Positions 18,021 through 27,423 of a stretch of DNA of 64,000 bases are shown here, one piece after another. The position numbers and the translations under genes are program-made. Location: positions 2,714,405 to 2,778,404 of the forward strand of contig NZ_KB913024.1 of NCBI RefSeq assembly GCF_000384035.1. The letters run 5' to 3'. The stretch's first letter is position 1. Each line of letters starts with the position of its first letter. This stretch comes from Actinopolyspora mortivallis DSM 44261 (GTDB lineage Bacteria; Actinomycetota; Actinomycetes; Mycobacteriales; Pseudonocardiaceae). Below the pieces are notes generated by a model. That model did no database searches. It was not told the DNA's origin and worked only from the letters and a program-made list of their open reading frames with translations.

Positions 18021-20597
18021 GTGGCTCCGCCGAACCTGACCCGTCAACAGGCGAGCGAACGCGCCGAGGTGCTGGCGGTCCAGTCCTACGAGATCGAGCT
18101 GGACCTGTCCGACGGCGCGGGCGGTGACGACGTGGAGGTCTTCGGCTCGAAGACCACCGTGAGGTTCACCACCACCCGCCCGGGTAATTCCACCTGGATC
18201 GATCTGATGGCGGCACGGGTGCACAGTGCCGTGCTCAACGGCGTGGAGCTGGACCTCTCCGACTACGACGAGGAGAAGGGCATCACCCTGCCCGATCTCG
18301 CCGAGCAGAACGAACTCGTCGTCGACGCCGAGTGCGAGTACACCAACACCGGCGAAGGACTGCACCGGTTCGTCGACCCCGTCGACGGCGGGGTGTACCT
18401 GTACAGCCAGTTCGAGACCGCCGACGCCAAGCGGATGTTCGCCTGCTTCGACCAGCCCGACCTCAAGGCGAGCTTCCGGCTGACCGTCACGGCCCCGGAC
18501 GGCTGGAAAGTCATCTCGAACTCCCCCGGGGAGATCACCGCCTCCGCCGGAGGCAGCAGCACGCACGTCTTCCGGCCCACTCCCCCGCTCTCCACCTACC
18601 TGGTCGCCCTGGTCGCCGGTCCCTACGCGGAGTGGCGCGACGTCTACAACGGACCGGAGGGGGAGATCCCGCTCGGCCTGTACTGCCGGGCCTCCCTGGC
18701 CGAGTACTTCGACCCCGAACGGCTGTTCACCGAGACCAAGCAGGGATTCGGTTTCTACCAGCGGGCCTTCGGCGTGCCGTACCCCTTCGCCAAGTACGAC
18801 CAGTGCTTCGTGCCCGAGTTCAACGCCGGTGCGATGGAGAACGCGGGGTGCGTGACCTTCCTGGAGGACTACGTCTTCCGCTCCAGGGTCACCGGCTACC
18901 TCTACGAGCGCCGTGCGGAGACGGTGCTGCACGAGATGGCCCACATGTGGTTCGGCGATCTCGTCACGATGCGGTGGTGGGACGACCTGTGGCTCAACGA
19001 GTCATTCGCCACGTGGGCGAGCGTGCTGGCCCAGTCCTCGGCCACCGAGTACACCCACGCCTGGACCACCTTCGCCAACGTGGAGAAGTCCTGGGCCTAC
19101 CGCCAGGACCAGCTGCCCTCCACCCACCCCGTGGCGGCCGACATCGTGGACCTGCAGGCCGTGGAGGTCAACTTCGACGGCATCACCTACGCCAAGGGCG
19201 CCTCGGTGCTCAAACAGCTGGTCTCCTACGTCGGTCTCGACAACTTCCTGCGGGGACTGAAGATCTACTTCGACCGCCACGCCTGGGGTAACGCCGAACT
19301 CTCCGACCTGCTCACCGCCCTGGAGGAGGCCTCGGGACGGGACCTGTCCTGGTGGAGCGCACAGTGGCTGGAGACCACGGGGCTGAACTCGATGCGCCCC
19401 GAGTTCGACACCGACGAGCGGGGACGCTTCAGCCACTTCGCCGTGGTGCAGGGGCCCGCCACGCCGGGAGCGGGTGAGTACCGCACCCACCGACTCGCGG
19501 TCGGCGTCTACGACGAGGACCCGGACTCCGGCAAACTCGTTCGCACCCACCGCAGTGAACTGGACGTATCCGGTCAGCGCACCGAGGTCGACGAGCTCCG
19601 CGGAGTACCGAGCGGCAAACTGGTGCTGGTCAACGACGACGACCTCACCTACTGCTCGATGCGGCTGGACCAGAGGTCACTGGACACCCTGGTGGAGCGG
19701 ATCGCCGATGTCGACGACTCGCTGCCACGCGCCCTGTGCTGGTCCACGGCCTGGGAGATGACCCGCGACGCCGAGATGCGGCCGCGGGACTTCGTCGACC
19801 TCGTCGTCGGCAGGAACACCGCGAACGGAATCGGAGCCGAGGCCGAGATCGGAGTGGTACAGCGTGTCCTGCTCCAGGCCAGAACCGCGCTGGGCTCCTA
19901 CAGCGACCCGGACTGGCAGCCGGAGGGCTGGCGGCGTTACACCGGCCGACTGCTCGAACTGGCCCGCGCCGCCGAGCCCGGATCGGACCACCAGCTCGCC
20001 TTCGTCAACGCGCTCGTCGGTGCGCGACTCGACGAGGACACGTTGACGGTGCTGCGTGGGTGGCTGGACGGAACCGTCCCGCTCGACGGTCTCGTGGTGG
20101 ACGCGGACCTGCGCTGGCAACTGCTGCAGGCCCTGGTGGCACACGGCGCCGCCGGGGAGGACGAGATCGACGAGGAGTTCGCCGCCGATCCCACGGCCAC
20201 CGGCAGGAGGCGAGCGGAACGCGCCCGCGCGCTGATCCCCACCGCCGAGGCCAAGGAACGTGCCTGGCAGCGCGCCGTGCACGACGACGAGCTTCCCAAC
20301 GCGATCAACGAGGCGATCATCTCCGGCTTCCAGCACCCGGCGCAGCAGCACCTGCTCACCCCCTACGTGGAGCGCTACTTCGCCGAGATCGACGACGTCT
20401 GGCGGCGGCGCTCCAGCGAACGCGCCCAGCCGACGGTGATCGGGCTGTTCCCGTCCTGGTCGGTGGACGAGGAAACCGTCCGGGCCGCCGACGCCTGGCT
20501 GGCCGAGGAGCACCCTCCCGCCCTGCGCCGACTGGTCTCCGAGGGGAAGGCGGGTGTGGTCCGCGCGCTGGCCGCCAGGGAGTGTGACCGTTCCTGA
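18021..20597 (+). CDS. pepN: Aminopeptidase N (M1 family, zinc)
   Basis: An 858-residue cytosolic M1 metallopeptidase that removes N-terminal residues from peptides, probably acting after Clp. The exopeptidase motif GAMENAG is at about residue 270, the zinc site HEMAH at 304-308 with the third ligand Glu in NESFATW near 326, and the catalytic Tyr in GITYAKGASVLKQL near 389. The remaining 450 residues form the ERAP1-like helical C-terminal domain. The GTG at 18021 gives the standard start MAPPNLTRQQASERA. It corresponds to Rv2467. A terminator hairpin follows at 20606. Confidence 0.97.
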   Translation: MAPPNLTRQQASERAEVLAVQSYEIELDLSDGAGGDDVEVFGSKTTVRFTTTRPGNSTWIDLMAARVHSAVLNGVELDLSDYDEEKGITLPDLAEQNELVVDAECEYTNTGEGLHRFVDPVDGGVYLYSQFETADAKRMFACFDQPDLKASFRLTVTAPDGWKVISNSPGEITASAGGSSTHVFRPTPPLSTYLVALVAGPYAEWRDVYNGPEGEIPLGLYCRASLAEYFDPERLFTETKQGFGFYQRAFGVPYPFAKYDQCFVPEFNAGAMENAGCVTFLEDYVFRSRVTGYLYERRAETVLHEMAHMWFGDLVTMRWWDDLWLNESFATWASVLAQSSATEYTHAWTTFANVEKSWAYRQDQLPSTHPVAADIVDLQAVEVNFDGITYAKGASVLKQLVSYVGLDNFLRGLKIYFDRHAWGNAELSDLLTALEEASGRDLSWWSAQWLETTGLNSMRPEFDTDERGRFSHFAVVQGPATPGAGEYRTHRLAVGVYDEDPDSGKLVRTHRSELDVSGQRTEVDELRGVPSGKLVLVNDDDLTYCSMRLDQRSLDTLVERIADVDDSLPRALCWSTAWEMTRDAEMRPRDFVDLVVGRNTANGIGAEAEIGVVQRVLLQARTALGSYSDPDWQPEGWRRYTGRLLELARAAEPGSDHQLAFVNALVGARLDEDTLTVLRGWLDGTVPLDGLVVDADLRWQLLQALVAHGAAGEDEIDEEFAADPTATGRRRAERARALIPTAEAKERAWQRAVHDDELPNAINEAIISGFQHPAQQHLLTPYVERYFAEIDDVWRRRSSERAQPTVIGLFPSWSVDEETVRAADAWLAEEHPPALRRLVSEGKAGVVRALAARECDRS

Positions 20598-20605
20598 CCC
20601 TCGGT

Positions 20606-20647
20606 CGCCGGAGGCACCGTACCTCCTTTGGAGTGGTGCCTCCGGCG
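20606..20647 (+). terminator. Hairpin after pepN
   Basis: CGCCGGAGGCACC (20606-20618) pairs with GGTGCCTCCGGCG (20635-20647), a 13-bp stem starting 9 nt after the pepN stop. Confidence 0.75.
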
Positions 20648-20720
20648 ATCCCTCTCGGGGAGACGATCACCGGGCGTAGGGTTGCGCCCACGGAACGTCC
20701 ACCGTGCCGTGGAGCCGCCC

Positions 20721-21479
20721 ATGCCCGAGCTGATCACCGCGATCGCCACCCTGATGTGGCCACTGATCACCCTGTTGCTGTTCCTGATGTTCCGTCGGGC
20801 CATCGGACGGGTGTTGCGCACCGCCGAAAGGCGGGAGCTCGACTTCGAAATAGGTGGCCAGCGGCTGACCTTCCACGAGCTGAACGACCAGCAGAACGAG
20901 ATGATCCAGGACCTGCAGCGTCAGCTCAGCGTGCTGAACGAGCGTCTCGACGCACAGGACCGCAGTTCCGGGGAGGCGGTCGGCTCCACCGGGCCCGCGC
21001 AGCCGCTGCCCGAGGAGGAGCTTTCCCCCCAGGGAGCGCGGCCCCCGGGGGAGGAACCGGTGGGGACGGAGCACTTCCCACCGGTGCGGGCCCCGAGCGG
21101 CGCCGAACCCTTCGCGGTGCTGTGGGTGACCGACCGGGCCCAGAGCCACGCGCTGTTGGTGGAGCAACTCCGGAACAACGGGGTGCGTGTCACCATCACG
21201 GCCACCACATCCGAGGCGGTGGCCGAGATCTCCGAGAGGCCGTACCGGCTCGTCGTCACGGACATGGCCCGGCGGGAGGACGGTCGGTGGCGCAACGACG
21301 CCGGCCTGACCCTGTTGCGCGAACTCCGTGATCTCGGGATGGAGATACCGGTGATCGTCTTCGGAACACAGCGCGGACAGGTTCAGCACGCCGACCAGGC
21401 ACGCCAGCTGGGAGCGGTGGCCGCCACCCACTCGGCCTACGAGATGTTCCGCCACTTCCAGAACTTCGGGCTGCTGTGA
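20721..21479 (+). CDS. Membrane-anchored protein with C-terminal response-regulator-like receiver domain
   Basis: A 252-residue protein with three parts: one N-terminal transmembrane helix (ITAIATLMWPLITLLLFLMF, residues 4-23), a cytoplasmic coiled coil (LNDQQNEMIQDLQRQLSVL near 58), and after a Pro/Glu-rich linker a receiver-like alpha/beta domain from about residue 133. In that domain the putative phospho-acceptor Asp is in RLVVTDMARRED, the Thr in VIVFGTQRG, and the invariant Lys position reads His (AATHSAYEMF), so classical phosphorelay is doubtful. No histidine kinase is adjacent. ATG at 20721 is chosen because the sequence before it is not protein-like. I know no named family for the whole protein. 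Confidence 0.7.
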   Translation: MPELITAIATLMWPLITLLLFLMFRRAIGRVLRTAERRELDFEIGGQRLTFHELNDQQNEMIQDLQRQLSVLNERLDAQDRSSGEAVGSTGPAQPLPEEELSPQGARPPGEEPVGTEHFPPVRAPSGAEPFAVLWVTDRAQSHALLVEQLRNNGVRVTITATTSEAVAEISERPYRLVVTDMARREDGRWRNDAGLTLLRELRDLGMEIPVIVFGTQRGQVQHADQARQLGAVAATHSAYEMFRHFQNFGLL

Positions 21480-21577
21480 ACGAGGTGCCCGTGTTCGGCG
21501 GGTCCGACACCGCCGGAACAGCCCGCCTCACCCGGAAGCTCTCCGAGCACGCCGCCCACCGGGCTCAATGCCGGTGA

Positions 21578-22078
21578 TCACTCGTGACCGGACTCGAAGT
21601 CGGTGCCGGCCGTGTCCGAGAGCATCCGCAAAGCACTGATCAGTCCCTCGATGAGGTCGCCCTCCTTGAAGGAGGCGACCATGTTCATCACGGCGAGGTT
21701 GCAGGCGCGGTCCGGAACACGCCGGTGGGAGTACTCACCGGTGACGACCTCCACCTTCCGTTGGGCCGGCGAGACCGCGATCAACACTCCGCTGGGGGCG
21801 CGGTGCCCGAGCTCGGCGTGTATCTGTTCGGCCCGCTCGCGGGTGTCCTCTCCGAGGTCACCGAGGTACACGGCGAACTCCAGGCCGGTCGTACGGGTCG
21901 ACAGCGTGAGCGCCTCGTCCAGCCTGGCGAGTTGACCGGGCGTGAACGGCAGTTTGGGGCGCTCGGGTTCGACACGCCGCGCGATGGACAGCCGTCCACC
22001 GGCGGTGAGCGCCTGGCCCGGCTCCAGCTCGCCCGGATCCGTGTTCCTCGACGTCTCGGCCATCTCACCAGTTGCCAC
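21578..22078 (-). CDS. DUF5130 family protein (Rv2468c-like)
   Basis: A 166-residue protein of the TPM-like DUF5130 group. Sequence features are LSIARRVEPERPKLPFTPGQ, a strand/helix core FAVYLGDLGEDTRERAEQIH, APSGVLIAVSPAQRKVEVVTG, then a helical C-terminus NLAVMNMVASFKEGDLIEGL. TPM domains occur in photosystem repair and in lipid-II-related proteins; function in actinobacteria is not established. GGAGG precedes the GTG at 22078. The start overlaps the end of the upstream small membrane protein gene by 14 nt, so the two are translationally coupled. It occupies the position of Rv2468c. Confidence 0.8.
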   Translation of the reverse strand: MATGEMAETSRNTDPGELEPGQALTAGGRLSIARRVEPERPKLPFTPGQLARLDEALTLSTRTTGLEFAVYLGDLGEDTRERAEQIHAELGHRAPSGVLIAVSPAQRKVEVVTGEYSHRRVPDRACNLAVMNMVASFKEGDLIEGLISALRMLSDTAGTDFESGHE

Positions 22079-22319
22079 GAGCGCCTCCCCTCGCGGTGCC
22101 GGATTCGGAGCCCGGCGCGGCTTCCGCGTCCTCGGACAGTGGGCTGCTCGGACTCACACCCGCCGGATTGGCTACCCACAGCACCGGGGGGAAGTCCCAC
22201 TGCTGATTCGCCCGTCGGCGTGAACGGACCAGTCTCGGCCACAGTACGAGCAGCATGACGAGTCCGTAGACGGCCGCCGGGATCACGGCCAGGAAGAGTA
22301 CGGTCTGCAGGACAGTCAC
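22065..22319 (-). CDS. Small single-pass membrane protein upstream of DUF5130 gene
   Basis: An 84-residue protein with one N-terminal transmembrane helix (VLFLAVIPAAVYGLVMLLVL, residues 7-26), a basic RLVRSRRRANQQW stop-transfer segment, a short conserved-looking WDFPPVLWVANPAG stretch, and a Ser/Gly/Ala tail. It matches the type of small membrane protein found beside Rv2468c in mycobacteria. It overlaps the DUF5130 gene and probably works with it at the membrane. No enzymatic motif is visible. Confidence 0.75.
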   Translation of the reverse strand: MTVLQTVLFLAVIPAAVYGLVMLLVLWPRLVRSRRRANQQWDFPPVLWVANPAGVSPSSPLSEDAEAAPGSESGTARGGARGNW

Positions 22320-22623
22320 ACCAGCACGGTATCCGATCCCCGTGGGGGATGGTCCACTACCTGGCTAACGCGCGGGCGCCGCCGCGGTGGGAGGGGCCGG
22401 TCCCGCCCCCGTGCCGCACACCCCTCCAGGCATATGAATCTTTTTCATTTCATTTTCCGCCCCCTCCTCTGACACACGCCGGAGTCGCGTCGAGCAATCA
22501 CACGCAGGGGTGAGTTGGTGGCTTGTATCGGACAGTTGTCGATTCTAGATTTCACCTGTATGGATCTTGCACAGCCGAACTGATCCACGACATGAGCAGT
22601 TCCGACCACGAAAGGCGACAAGG

Positions 22624-22959
22624 ATGCGTCAGGGAACCTGCGAAACACACGAAAAAATCACTCTTCCAGATGACACTTATGAATCGATCAAACACGAAAC
22701 GTGTAAGCATGAATCGCTGTTCGGGACAGCTCCGACTTCTCGGGAGCGCACCGGAACACACCTCCGCCACGGCGTACGGATCAGCTCCCGGTGTGGAGTA
22801 CGAATCAGCTCGCACTCGGCGGAACGGAAAACAGACGACGGAAAAAGGGACGGGCTCCGCAACCGGACACTTCCCGCCGTGCTCCGACGACGGCCACCGG
22901 CCAACCCCCACACGCCGGCGAGGGACACCGCCCGGCCACCACGTGGCCCCGTCCACTAG
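22624..22959 (+). CDS. Doubtful small ORF in a long intergenic stretch
   Basis: The 636 nt between the small membrane protein gene (start 22319) and the HNH gene (end 22956) hold no convincing gene. The best candidate begins at ATG 22624 with GAAAGG 8 nt upstream and encodes 111 residues. The N-terminal part is not of actinobacterial composition, and the C-terminal part is Arg/Pro-rich, typical of antisense frames. It contains an imperfect tandem repeat (TACGGATCAGCTC / TACGAATCAGCTC, about 22780-22815). The stretch is AT-richer around 22430-22470. I report it only as a possibility. Confidence 0.2.
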   Translation: MRQGTCETHEKITLPDDTYESIKHETCKHESLFGTAPTSRERTGTHLRHGVRISSRCGVRISSHSAERKTDDGKRDGLRNRTLPAVLRRRPPANPHTPARDTARPPRGPVH

Positions 22960-23606
22960 GGGGAGGCGGTTTCTCCCAGGTAAGGAAGCCACAGCGGATC
23001 AGGGTCGGTGGATCCGGCCAGCAGTCTCCAGTGCCTGCCGCGGGGAGCCCGCGGGGTCTCCGGCAGGGACCATCCCAGCTCACTCAGGGTGTGATCCGCC
23101 TTACGCCGGTTGCATTTCGTACAACACGCCACGCAGTTCTCCCAGGTGTGGGAACCGCCCCTGCTCCGAGGCACCACGTGGTCGATGGTCTCGGCCCGAA
23201 CACCGCAGTACACGCACCGGTGGTTGTCCCGCATCATCAACGCCGGCCGGGACAGCGGCACCCTCCCACGGTACGGAACCCGGACGAACTTGCTGAGCCT
23301 GATGACCGAGGGGACCTCGATGCTGTGCGAGGCCGAGTTCCAGGTGGACCCCGCCGAATCGCCGTGGACGACCTCGGCCTTGCCGCAGACGAGCAACACG
23401 ATGGCCCTGCGCAACGGCAGAGCGGTCAACGGCTCGAAAGTCGCGTTGAGCAGCAGCACACGTCGCTTCGACCACGTCCCCACGCCCTCGGAACGCTCGG
23501 CCGAGGTCGACGGCACGTGTCCGCGCCTGCGGCCCCCGGCACGTGCACCCCCTCGGTAGGGTGCCGGCGACGGAGCACCGCACGGAATCGGTTTTCGGTC
23601 GGGCAC
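22956..23606 (-). CDS. HNH endonuclease family protein (Rv2469c-like)
   Basis: A 216-residue protein. The conserved part begins KRRVLLLNATFEPLTALPLRR near residue 47, runs through VLLVCGKAEVVHGD, and ends with a zinc-containing HNH domain: CVYCGVRAETIDHVVPRS near residue 137 and NCVACCTKCNRRKAD near 160. These have two CxxC pairs and the catalytic His of the beta-beta-alpha metal fold. The GTG at 23606 has GGAGG 7 nt upstream, which supports the longer N-terminus even though it is basic and disordered. DNA or RNA cleavage is expected from the fold, but the role of this highly conserved actinobacterial protein is unknown. Confidence 0.85.
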   Translation of the reverse strand: MPDRKPIPCGAPSPAPYRGGARAGGRRRGHVPSTSAERSEGVGTWSKRRVLLLNATFEPLTALPLRRAIVLLVCGKAEVVHGDSAGSTWNSASHSIEVPSVIRLSKFVRVPYRGRVPLSRPALMMRDNHRCVYCGVRAETIDHVVPRSRGGSHTWENCVACCTKCNRRKADHTLSELGWSLPETPRAPRGRHWRLLAGSTDPDPLWLPYLGETASP

Positions 23607-24115
23607 TCGACCACCTCCACCGTCTGCCGAGAACAGTCGAACACAAAACCCGCCCGGAACGCACGTGTGATCCGTGCCGCACCCGAGGGGTCAAACCCAA
23701 TTCGGAAACAACATCCGGTTAATCGGTCGGAAACCACGGCCACCGAATCGATCAATGCCCGACCGTCCCGACCGGTCGGTGTCCCTCGCCGAGAAGGAGC
23801 ATCCGCCGCCGGGGGACACCCGAGGCGCGGTACTCCCCCCTGTCGGGGTCGCGTACCGTGGGGACGGCGGCCGAGCCCCTCCTGTTTCTGCCGAGGTCAC
23901 CGGCCCGGTCCGTGAACCAGAGCGGTCGAGGTGGGTGTTCTGCCACAAACACCCACCGGCGCGTCGTGGACGGCGGGGCGTTCACGAAGCGGACGAGGAT
24001 GGTCGACCGCGCCTGCCGGAACCGGCAGTCGAGCGGATCGCCGCGGCCACGTCCTCGGAGGGCCCGCGCCGTAGGCACAAGGCAGTTCCCAGCGTCCGCA
24101 TGGAGCCCCGAGACC
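23607..24115. other. Divergent intergenic region, no gene seen
   Basis: These 509 nt separate the HNH gene (minus) from the mscS-like gene (plus) and should carry both promoters. No open frame here has a convincing start or composition, and I see no strong hairpin. Confidence 0.5.
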
Positions 24116-25093
24116 ATGAACGCGTTACCACTAGCGCAGTCCCAGTGTTCCGACGACGCCAGTCAGTGGTGCAGAACCGTCCTCGACTGGACCGGCAACG
24201 CGTGGTTGGCCAACTACTCCAAACTGCTGATCATCACTCCGCTGAAGATCCTGCTGATCACGGTTCTGGCGTTCCTGCTGCGCTATGTGCTGCACAGAGT
24301 CATCACCCGACTCAGCCGCACCAACGGCACCGCCCCCAAACTGCTGCAACCACTGCGGGAACGACACGGCGACTCGGTCTCCGGTGAGACCCTGGCCGAG
24401 CAGCGCAGCCAACGCGCCAGAACGCTCGGTTCCGTCCTGAAGTCCGTGGTCAGCTTCGTGATCTTCGGATTCGCGGCCATCTACGTCCTTCAGGAGTTCG
24501 GGGTCGACCTGGCACCCCTGATCGCCTCCGCCGGAGTCGTGGGCGTGGCACTCGGCTTCGGCGCGCAGAACCTGGTCCGGGACTTCCTGTCCGGCATGTT
24601 CATGATGGTCGAGGACCAGTACGGGGTCGGCGACTGGGTCGACCTGGGAGAGGCCACCGGCACCGTGGAGACGGTGGGGCTGAGGGTGACCACCCTCCGC
24701 GACGTCAACGGAACCGTGTGGTACGTGCGCAACGGGGAGATCCTGCGGGTCGGCAACTCCAGCCAGGGCTACGCGGTGGCCGTGGTGGACCTGCCGATCG
24801 CGCACAGCAGCGACATCCGCCGCGCCCAGGAGGTCGCCGAGTCCGTCGCCGCCGCGGCGGCGCAGCGCGAACCCCTCGCCGGGGACGTGCTGACCCCGCC
24901 GGAGATGCTCGGCATCAACCAGATCACGTCGGATACGATCACGTTGCGGTTGACCGCGAAGGTCCGTCCCGGACAGCAGTGGGCCGTACAACGTCTGCTC
25001 CACGCCGAGATCAAACGGGCCTATGACGAAGCGGGCATCAAACCGCCTTATCCTGCGGGACGTCTGATGCCAGACTCGGATGAGCAGCAGTGA
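24116..25093 (+). CDS. Small-conductance mechanosensitive channel (MscS family)
   Basis: A 325-residue membrane protein. Three hydrophobic segments are seen: [20 protein letters not shown] near residue 38, [19 protein letters not shown] near 109, and the pore helix [20 protein letters not shown] near 140, which matches MscS TM3. The beta domain follows with [16 protein letters not shown] and [15 protein letters not shown], then the alpha/beta cytoplasmic cage. Such channels release solutes on osmotic downshift, in keeping with a halotolerant lifestyle, though that is only suggestive. The gene lies between the Rv2469c and glbO counterparts, an insertion relative to M. tuberculosis. The glbO start is 27 nt downstream. 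Confidence 0.93.
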   Translation: MNALPLAQSQCSDDASQWCRTVLDWTGNAWLANYSKLLIITPLKILLITVLAFLLRYVLHRVITRLSRTNGTAPKLLQPLRERHGDSVSGETLAEQRSQRARTLGSVLKSVVSFVIFGFAAIYVLQEFGVDLAPLIASAGVVGVALGFGAQNLVRDFLSGMFMMVEDQYGVGDWVDLGEATGTVETVGLRVTTLRDVNGTVWYVRNGEILRVGNSSQGYAVAVVDLPIAHSSDIRRAQEVAESVAAAAAQREPLAGDVLTPPEMLGINQITSDTITLRLTAKVRPGQQWAVQRLLHAEIKRAYDEAGIKPPYPAGRLMPDSDEQQ

Positions 25094-25119
25094 CGTCGAC
25101 AGCCTCGCGAGGAGGGCAC

Positions 25120-25503
25120 GTGAGCACTCCGGAAACCTTCTACGACCAGGTCGGCGGCGAGGCCACCTTCCGCGCCCTCGTGGCCCGCTTCTACCGGGAA
25201 GTGGCCGAGGACGAGCTGCTGCGCCCGCTGTACCCGGAGGAGGATCTCAGCGGCGCCGAGGAACGGCTCCGTCTGTTCCTCATGCAGTACTGGGGAGGTC
25301 CGCAGACCTACTCCGAACAGCGGGGACACCCCCGGCTGCGTATGCGTCACGCGCCCTTCAAGATCGGCCTGGCCGAACGGGACGCCTGGTTACGGTGCAT
25401 GCGTATCGCCCTGGACGAGGTCGAGCTCACCGACGAACAGCGCGACCGTCTCTGGCGCTACTTCGAGATGGCCGCGCACAGCATGGTCAACTCCTGGTTC
25501 TGA
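25120..25503 (+). CDS. glbO: Truncated hemoglobin, group II (trHbO)
   Basis: A 127-residue group II globin. It starts [20 protein letters not shown] and shows [20 protein letters not shown] (Tyr B10 region and the CD corner), [19 protein letters not shown], the proximal His in [11 protein letters not shown] near residue 75, and the group II Trp G8 in RDAWLRCM near 87. Group II globins bind oxygen tightly and are tied to respiration or nitrosative stress. GGAGGG at 25111-25116 supports the GTG at 25120. It is the counterpart of Rv2470 and is likely co-transcribed with the mscS-like gene. Confidence 0.96.
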   Translation: MSTPETFYDQVGGEATFRALVARFYREVAEDELLRPLYPEEDLSGAEERLRLFLMQYWGGPQTYSEQRGHPRLRMRHAPFKIGLAERDAWLRCMRIALDEVELTDEQRDRLWRYFEMAAHSMVNSWF

Positions 25504-25574
25504 ACCGCAGGGCCCCGTACGGACACGACCGACGGATTCCCGCTCCTCCGTGAGGGAGCACCCCCGTCACGTCA

Positions 25575-25600
25575 CACGGTCCTTTCCGGGAAGGACCGTG
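25575..25600 (+). terminator. Hairpin after glbO
   Basis: CACGGTCCTT (25575-25584) pairs with AAGGACCGTG (25591-25600) around a 6-nt loop, 72 nt after the glbO stop. The other 230 nt of this intergenic space show nothing further. Confidence 0.65.
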
Positions 25601-25835
25601 GCGGCGGTGGCGTGCCCCGCCCCTCGCCCCTCCCCCACCACGAGATCGTCCTCCCCCACGGGACAGGACATCATCGGCCGACGTCGACACCGGTACAAGC
25701 CCGGACCGGATCTCGTCGTAGCCCGGTAACCACACGCGTGGTCCAATGATCGACCAGGCACCGTCTGAGCGCATCGACACCGTGCCCGTCTTGCCCACCG
25801 GGCCGGGAATCGGACGCAGTAAGGGGATGACCACT

Positions 25836-27119
25836 GTGCGCCGCTGGACCGAACAGAACCATGTCACCGGATCTCGTCCCCCTTGGTGGTGGAGCGCGAC
25901 TCACTACGCGGTCGACGTCCGCCTGTTCGCCGACTCGGACGCCGACGGCGTCGGGGACCTGGACGGGATGCGTCACCGACTCGGTTACCTGGAACTGATC
26001 GGCATCGACACGATATGGCTGACCGGCGTGGCGATGACGGGCATGGGGCCCAACATCGGTGATCCACGCCAGGCCGCCTCCGTGCTGGAGTCATTCGAAC
26101 GGCTGACATCGGCAGCACACGATTGCGACCTGCGGATCACTCTCGATATCGGTGTGGACGTGGCCGACCTTCGACAGCCACGTTCCCAACAGGAGCTGGT
26201 GCGGACGCTTCGTTTCTGGAACGACCTGGGAGTCGACGGTTTCCGACTGGCCCTCTCCCAACGCGGAACACCGCCGGAGTCAGACACCGGCGGTCCGGAC
26301 CCGGAGACGACCAGGGCCATCAGGGCCGCGTTGGCGGACGACTCCAACCGGCTGATCAGCTCGTTCGTGGAGGAGCAACGCGCCAGTCGCGGCGTGTGGG
26401 ACGTCGACTTCAACCGGACGCTGGCCGAGACGGACTTCGAGGCGGGCAGCATCCGCGAGGCCGTCGGCAAGGAGCTGGCCGCGTGCAGGGAGTTCGACAC
26501 CCGTCCCGGATGGCTCGTCTCCGGACGCCATTTCCCCCGGCAGGTGACCCGCTTCGGAGGTGGACGGCTCGGGCGCGCACGCGCCCACGCCATGGCCCTC
26601 GTGCTGCTCGCCCTCCCCGGCGTCGTGTGCATAGACAGCGGCGAGGAACTCGGGCTCCCCGAGGTCGTCGGGGACGAGACCGAGATGCCCACCCAGGAGC
26701 TGCTCGGGGCACGGGTCCCCATGCCATGGGAAGGTACGGCTCCCCCGTTCGGCTTCAGCGAGGCCGTGGACTCGTGTCTGCCCGCCCCACAGGACTGGGA
26801 CGGGCTCACGATCGAGGCACAGTTGGAGAGCGCGGACTCGACACTGTCGTTGTATCGTAGGGCGCTGGAGCTTCGGAGGGCCTCCATCGCCGGTGAGGAC
26901 TCCGTGCCCCCCGAGTTGTTCGCCGAGGACGAGGTGGAGTGGTACGGGGCGCCGCCGGGATGCCTGGCTTTCCGACGGGGCTCGCGGGGACTGACCTGCG
27001 CGCTGAACACCTCCGCCCACCCCGTCCCACTGCCTCCCGGAGAGGTACTGCTGTCCAGTGCCCCGCTGGAGGAGGGACAACTACCGGCCGACACGGCCGC
27101 CTGGCTGAGCACGGGCTGA
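25836..27119 (+). CDS. GH13-like pseudoenzyme, copy 1 (AglA position, catalytic residues lost)
   Basis: A 427-residue protein clearly derived from a GH13 alpha-glucosidase: WWWSATHYAVDVRLFADSDA and GVGDLDGMRHRLGYLELIGI match the barrel start, and the position after glbO is that of aglA (Rv2471). All catalytic signatures are gone. Region I reads LDIGVDVAD instead of ending in NH. Region II reads DGFRLALSQ, with Ala where the nucleophile Asp should be. Region III (RLISSFVEE) lacks the acid/base Glu at its place. Region IV reads RHFPRQVTRFGGG in place of NHD. The B domain is almost absent. The frame is intact and the start (GTG 25836, with AAGGGG 9 nt upstream; ATG 25827 possible) is normal, so the protein is probably made. 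A tandem paralogue follows. Confidence 0.85.
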   Translation: MRRWTEQNHVTGSRPPWWWSATHYAVDVRLFADSDADGVGDLDGMRHRLGYLELIGIDTIWLTGVAMTGMGPNIGDPRQAASVLESFERLTSAAHDCDLRITLDIGVDVADLRQPRSQQELVRTLRFWNDLGVDGFRLALSQRGTPPESDTGGPDPETTRAIRAALADDSNRLISSFVEEQRASRGVWDVDFNRTLAETDFEAGSIREAVGKELAACREFDTRPGWLVSGRHFPRQVTRFGGGRLGRARAHAMALVLLALPGVVCIDSGEELGLPEVVGDETEMPTQELLGARVPMPWEGTAPPFGFSEAVDSCLPAPQDWDGLTIEAQLESADSTLSLYRRALELRRASIAGEDSVPPELFAEDEVEWYGAPPGCLAFRRGSRGLTCALNTSAHPVPLPPGEVLLSSAPLEEGQLPADTAAWLSTG

Positions 27120-27423
27120 GCACGCACCCCCTCGGTTCCGAGGAGGAGGCACGTCACGCCCCCCGTCAGGCGGGTGGGAACCCCAACGAGACACGAAGGC
27201 ACCCGCGCACCACGGCGCTCCGGAGGACGGGCACACGAATTCCGCCCGGGTGGGAAAGGAGAAACGTCGCATCGCGGGCGGTTCGCGACGACACACCACG
27301 GAGAATCGGAACGGGAACGAGTTCCCGAAAGAATCGTTACCCACGTGGTCGATTCAAGATCCACTCGATCGTGGGAACATCACACCTCATCCGGTTCTCC
27401 TCGTCCTTGACAGGATGGCCGCT
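27120..27423. other. Intergenic region between the two GH13-like genes
   Basis: About 300 nt with no supported gene. The stretch nearest the second gene (27290-27420) is less GC-rich and probably carries its promoter and leader. The spacing argues that the second copy has its own promoter. Confidence 0.4.

Noticed and set aside
22780-22815. Short imperfect tandem repeat TACGGATCAGCTC as a CRISPR or operator
   Set aside because: Only two copies, no spacer regularity and no adjacent regulator.
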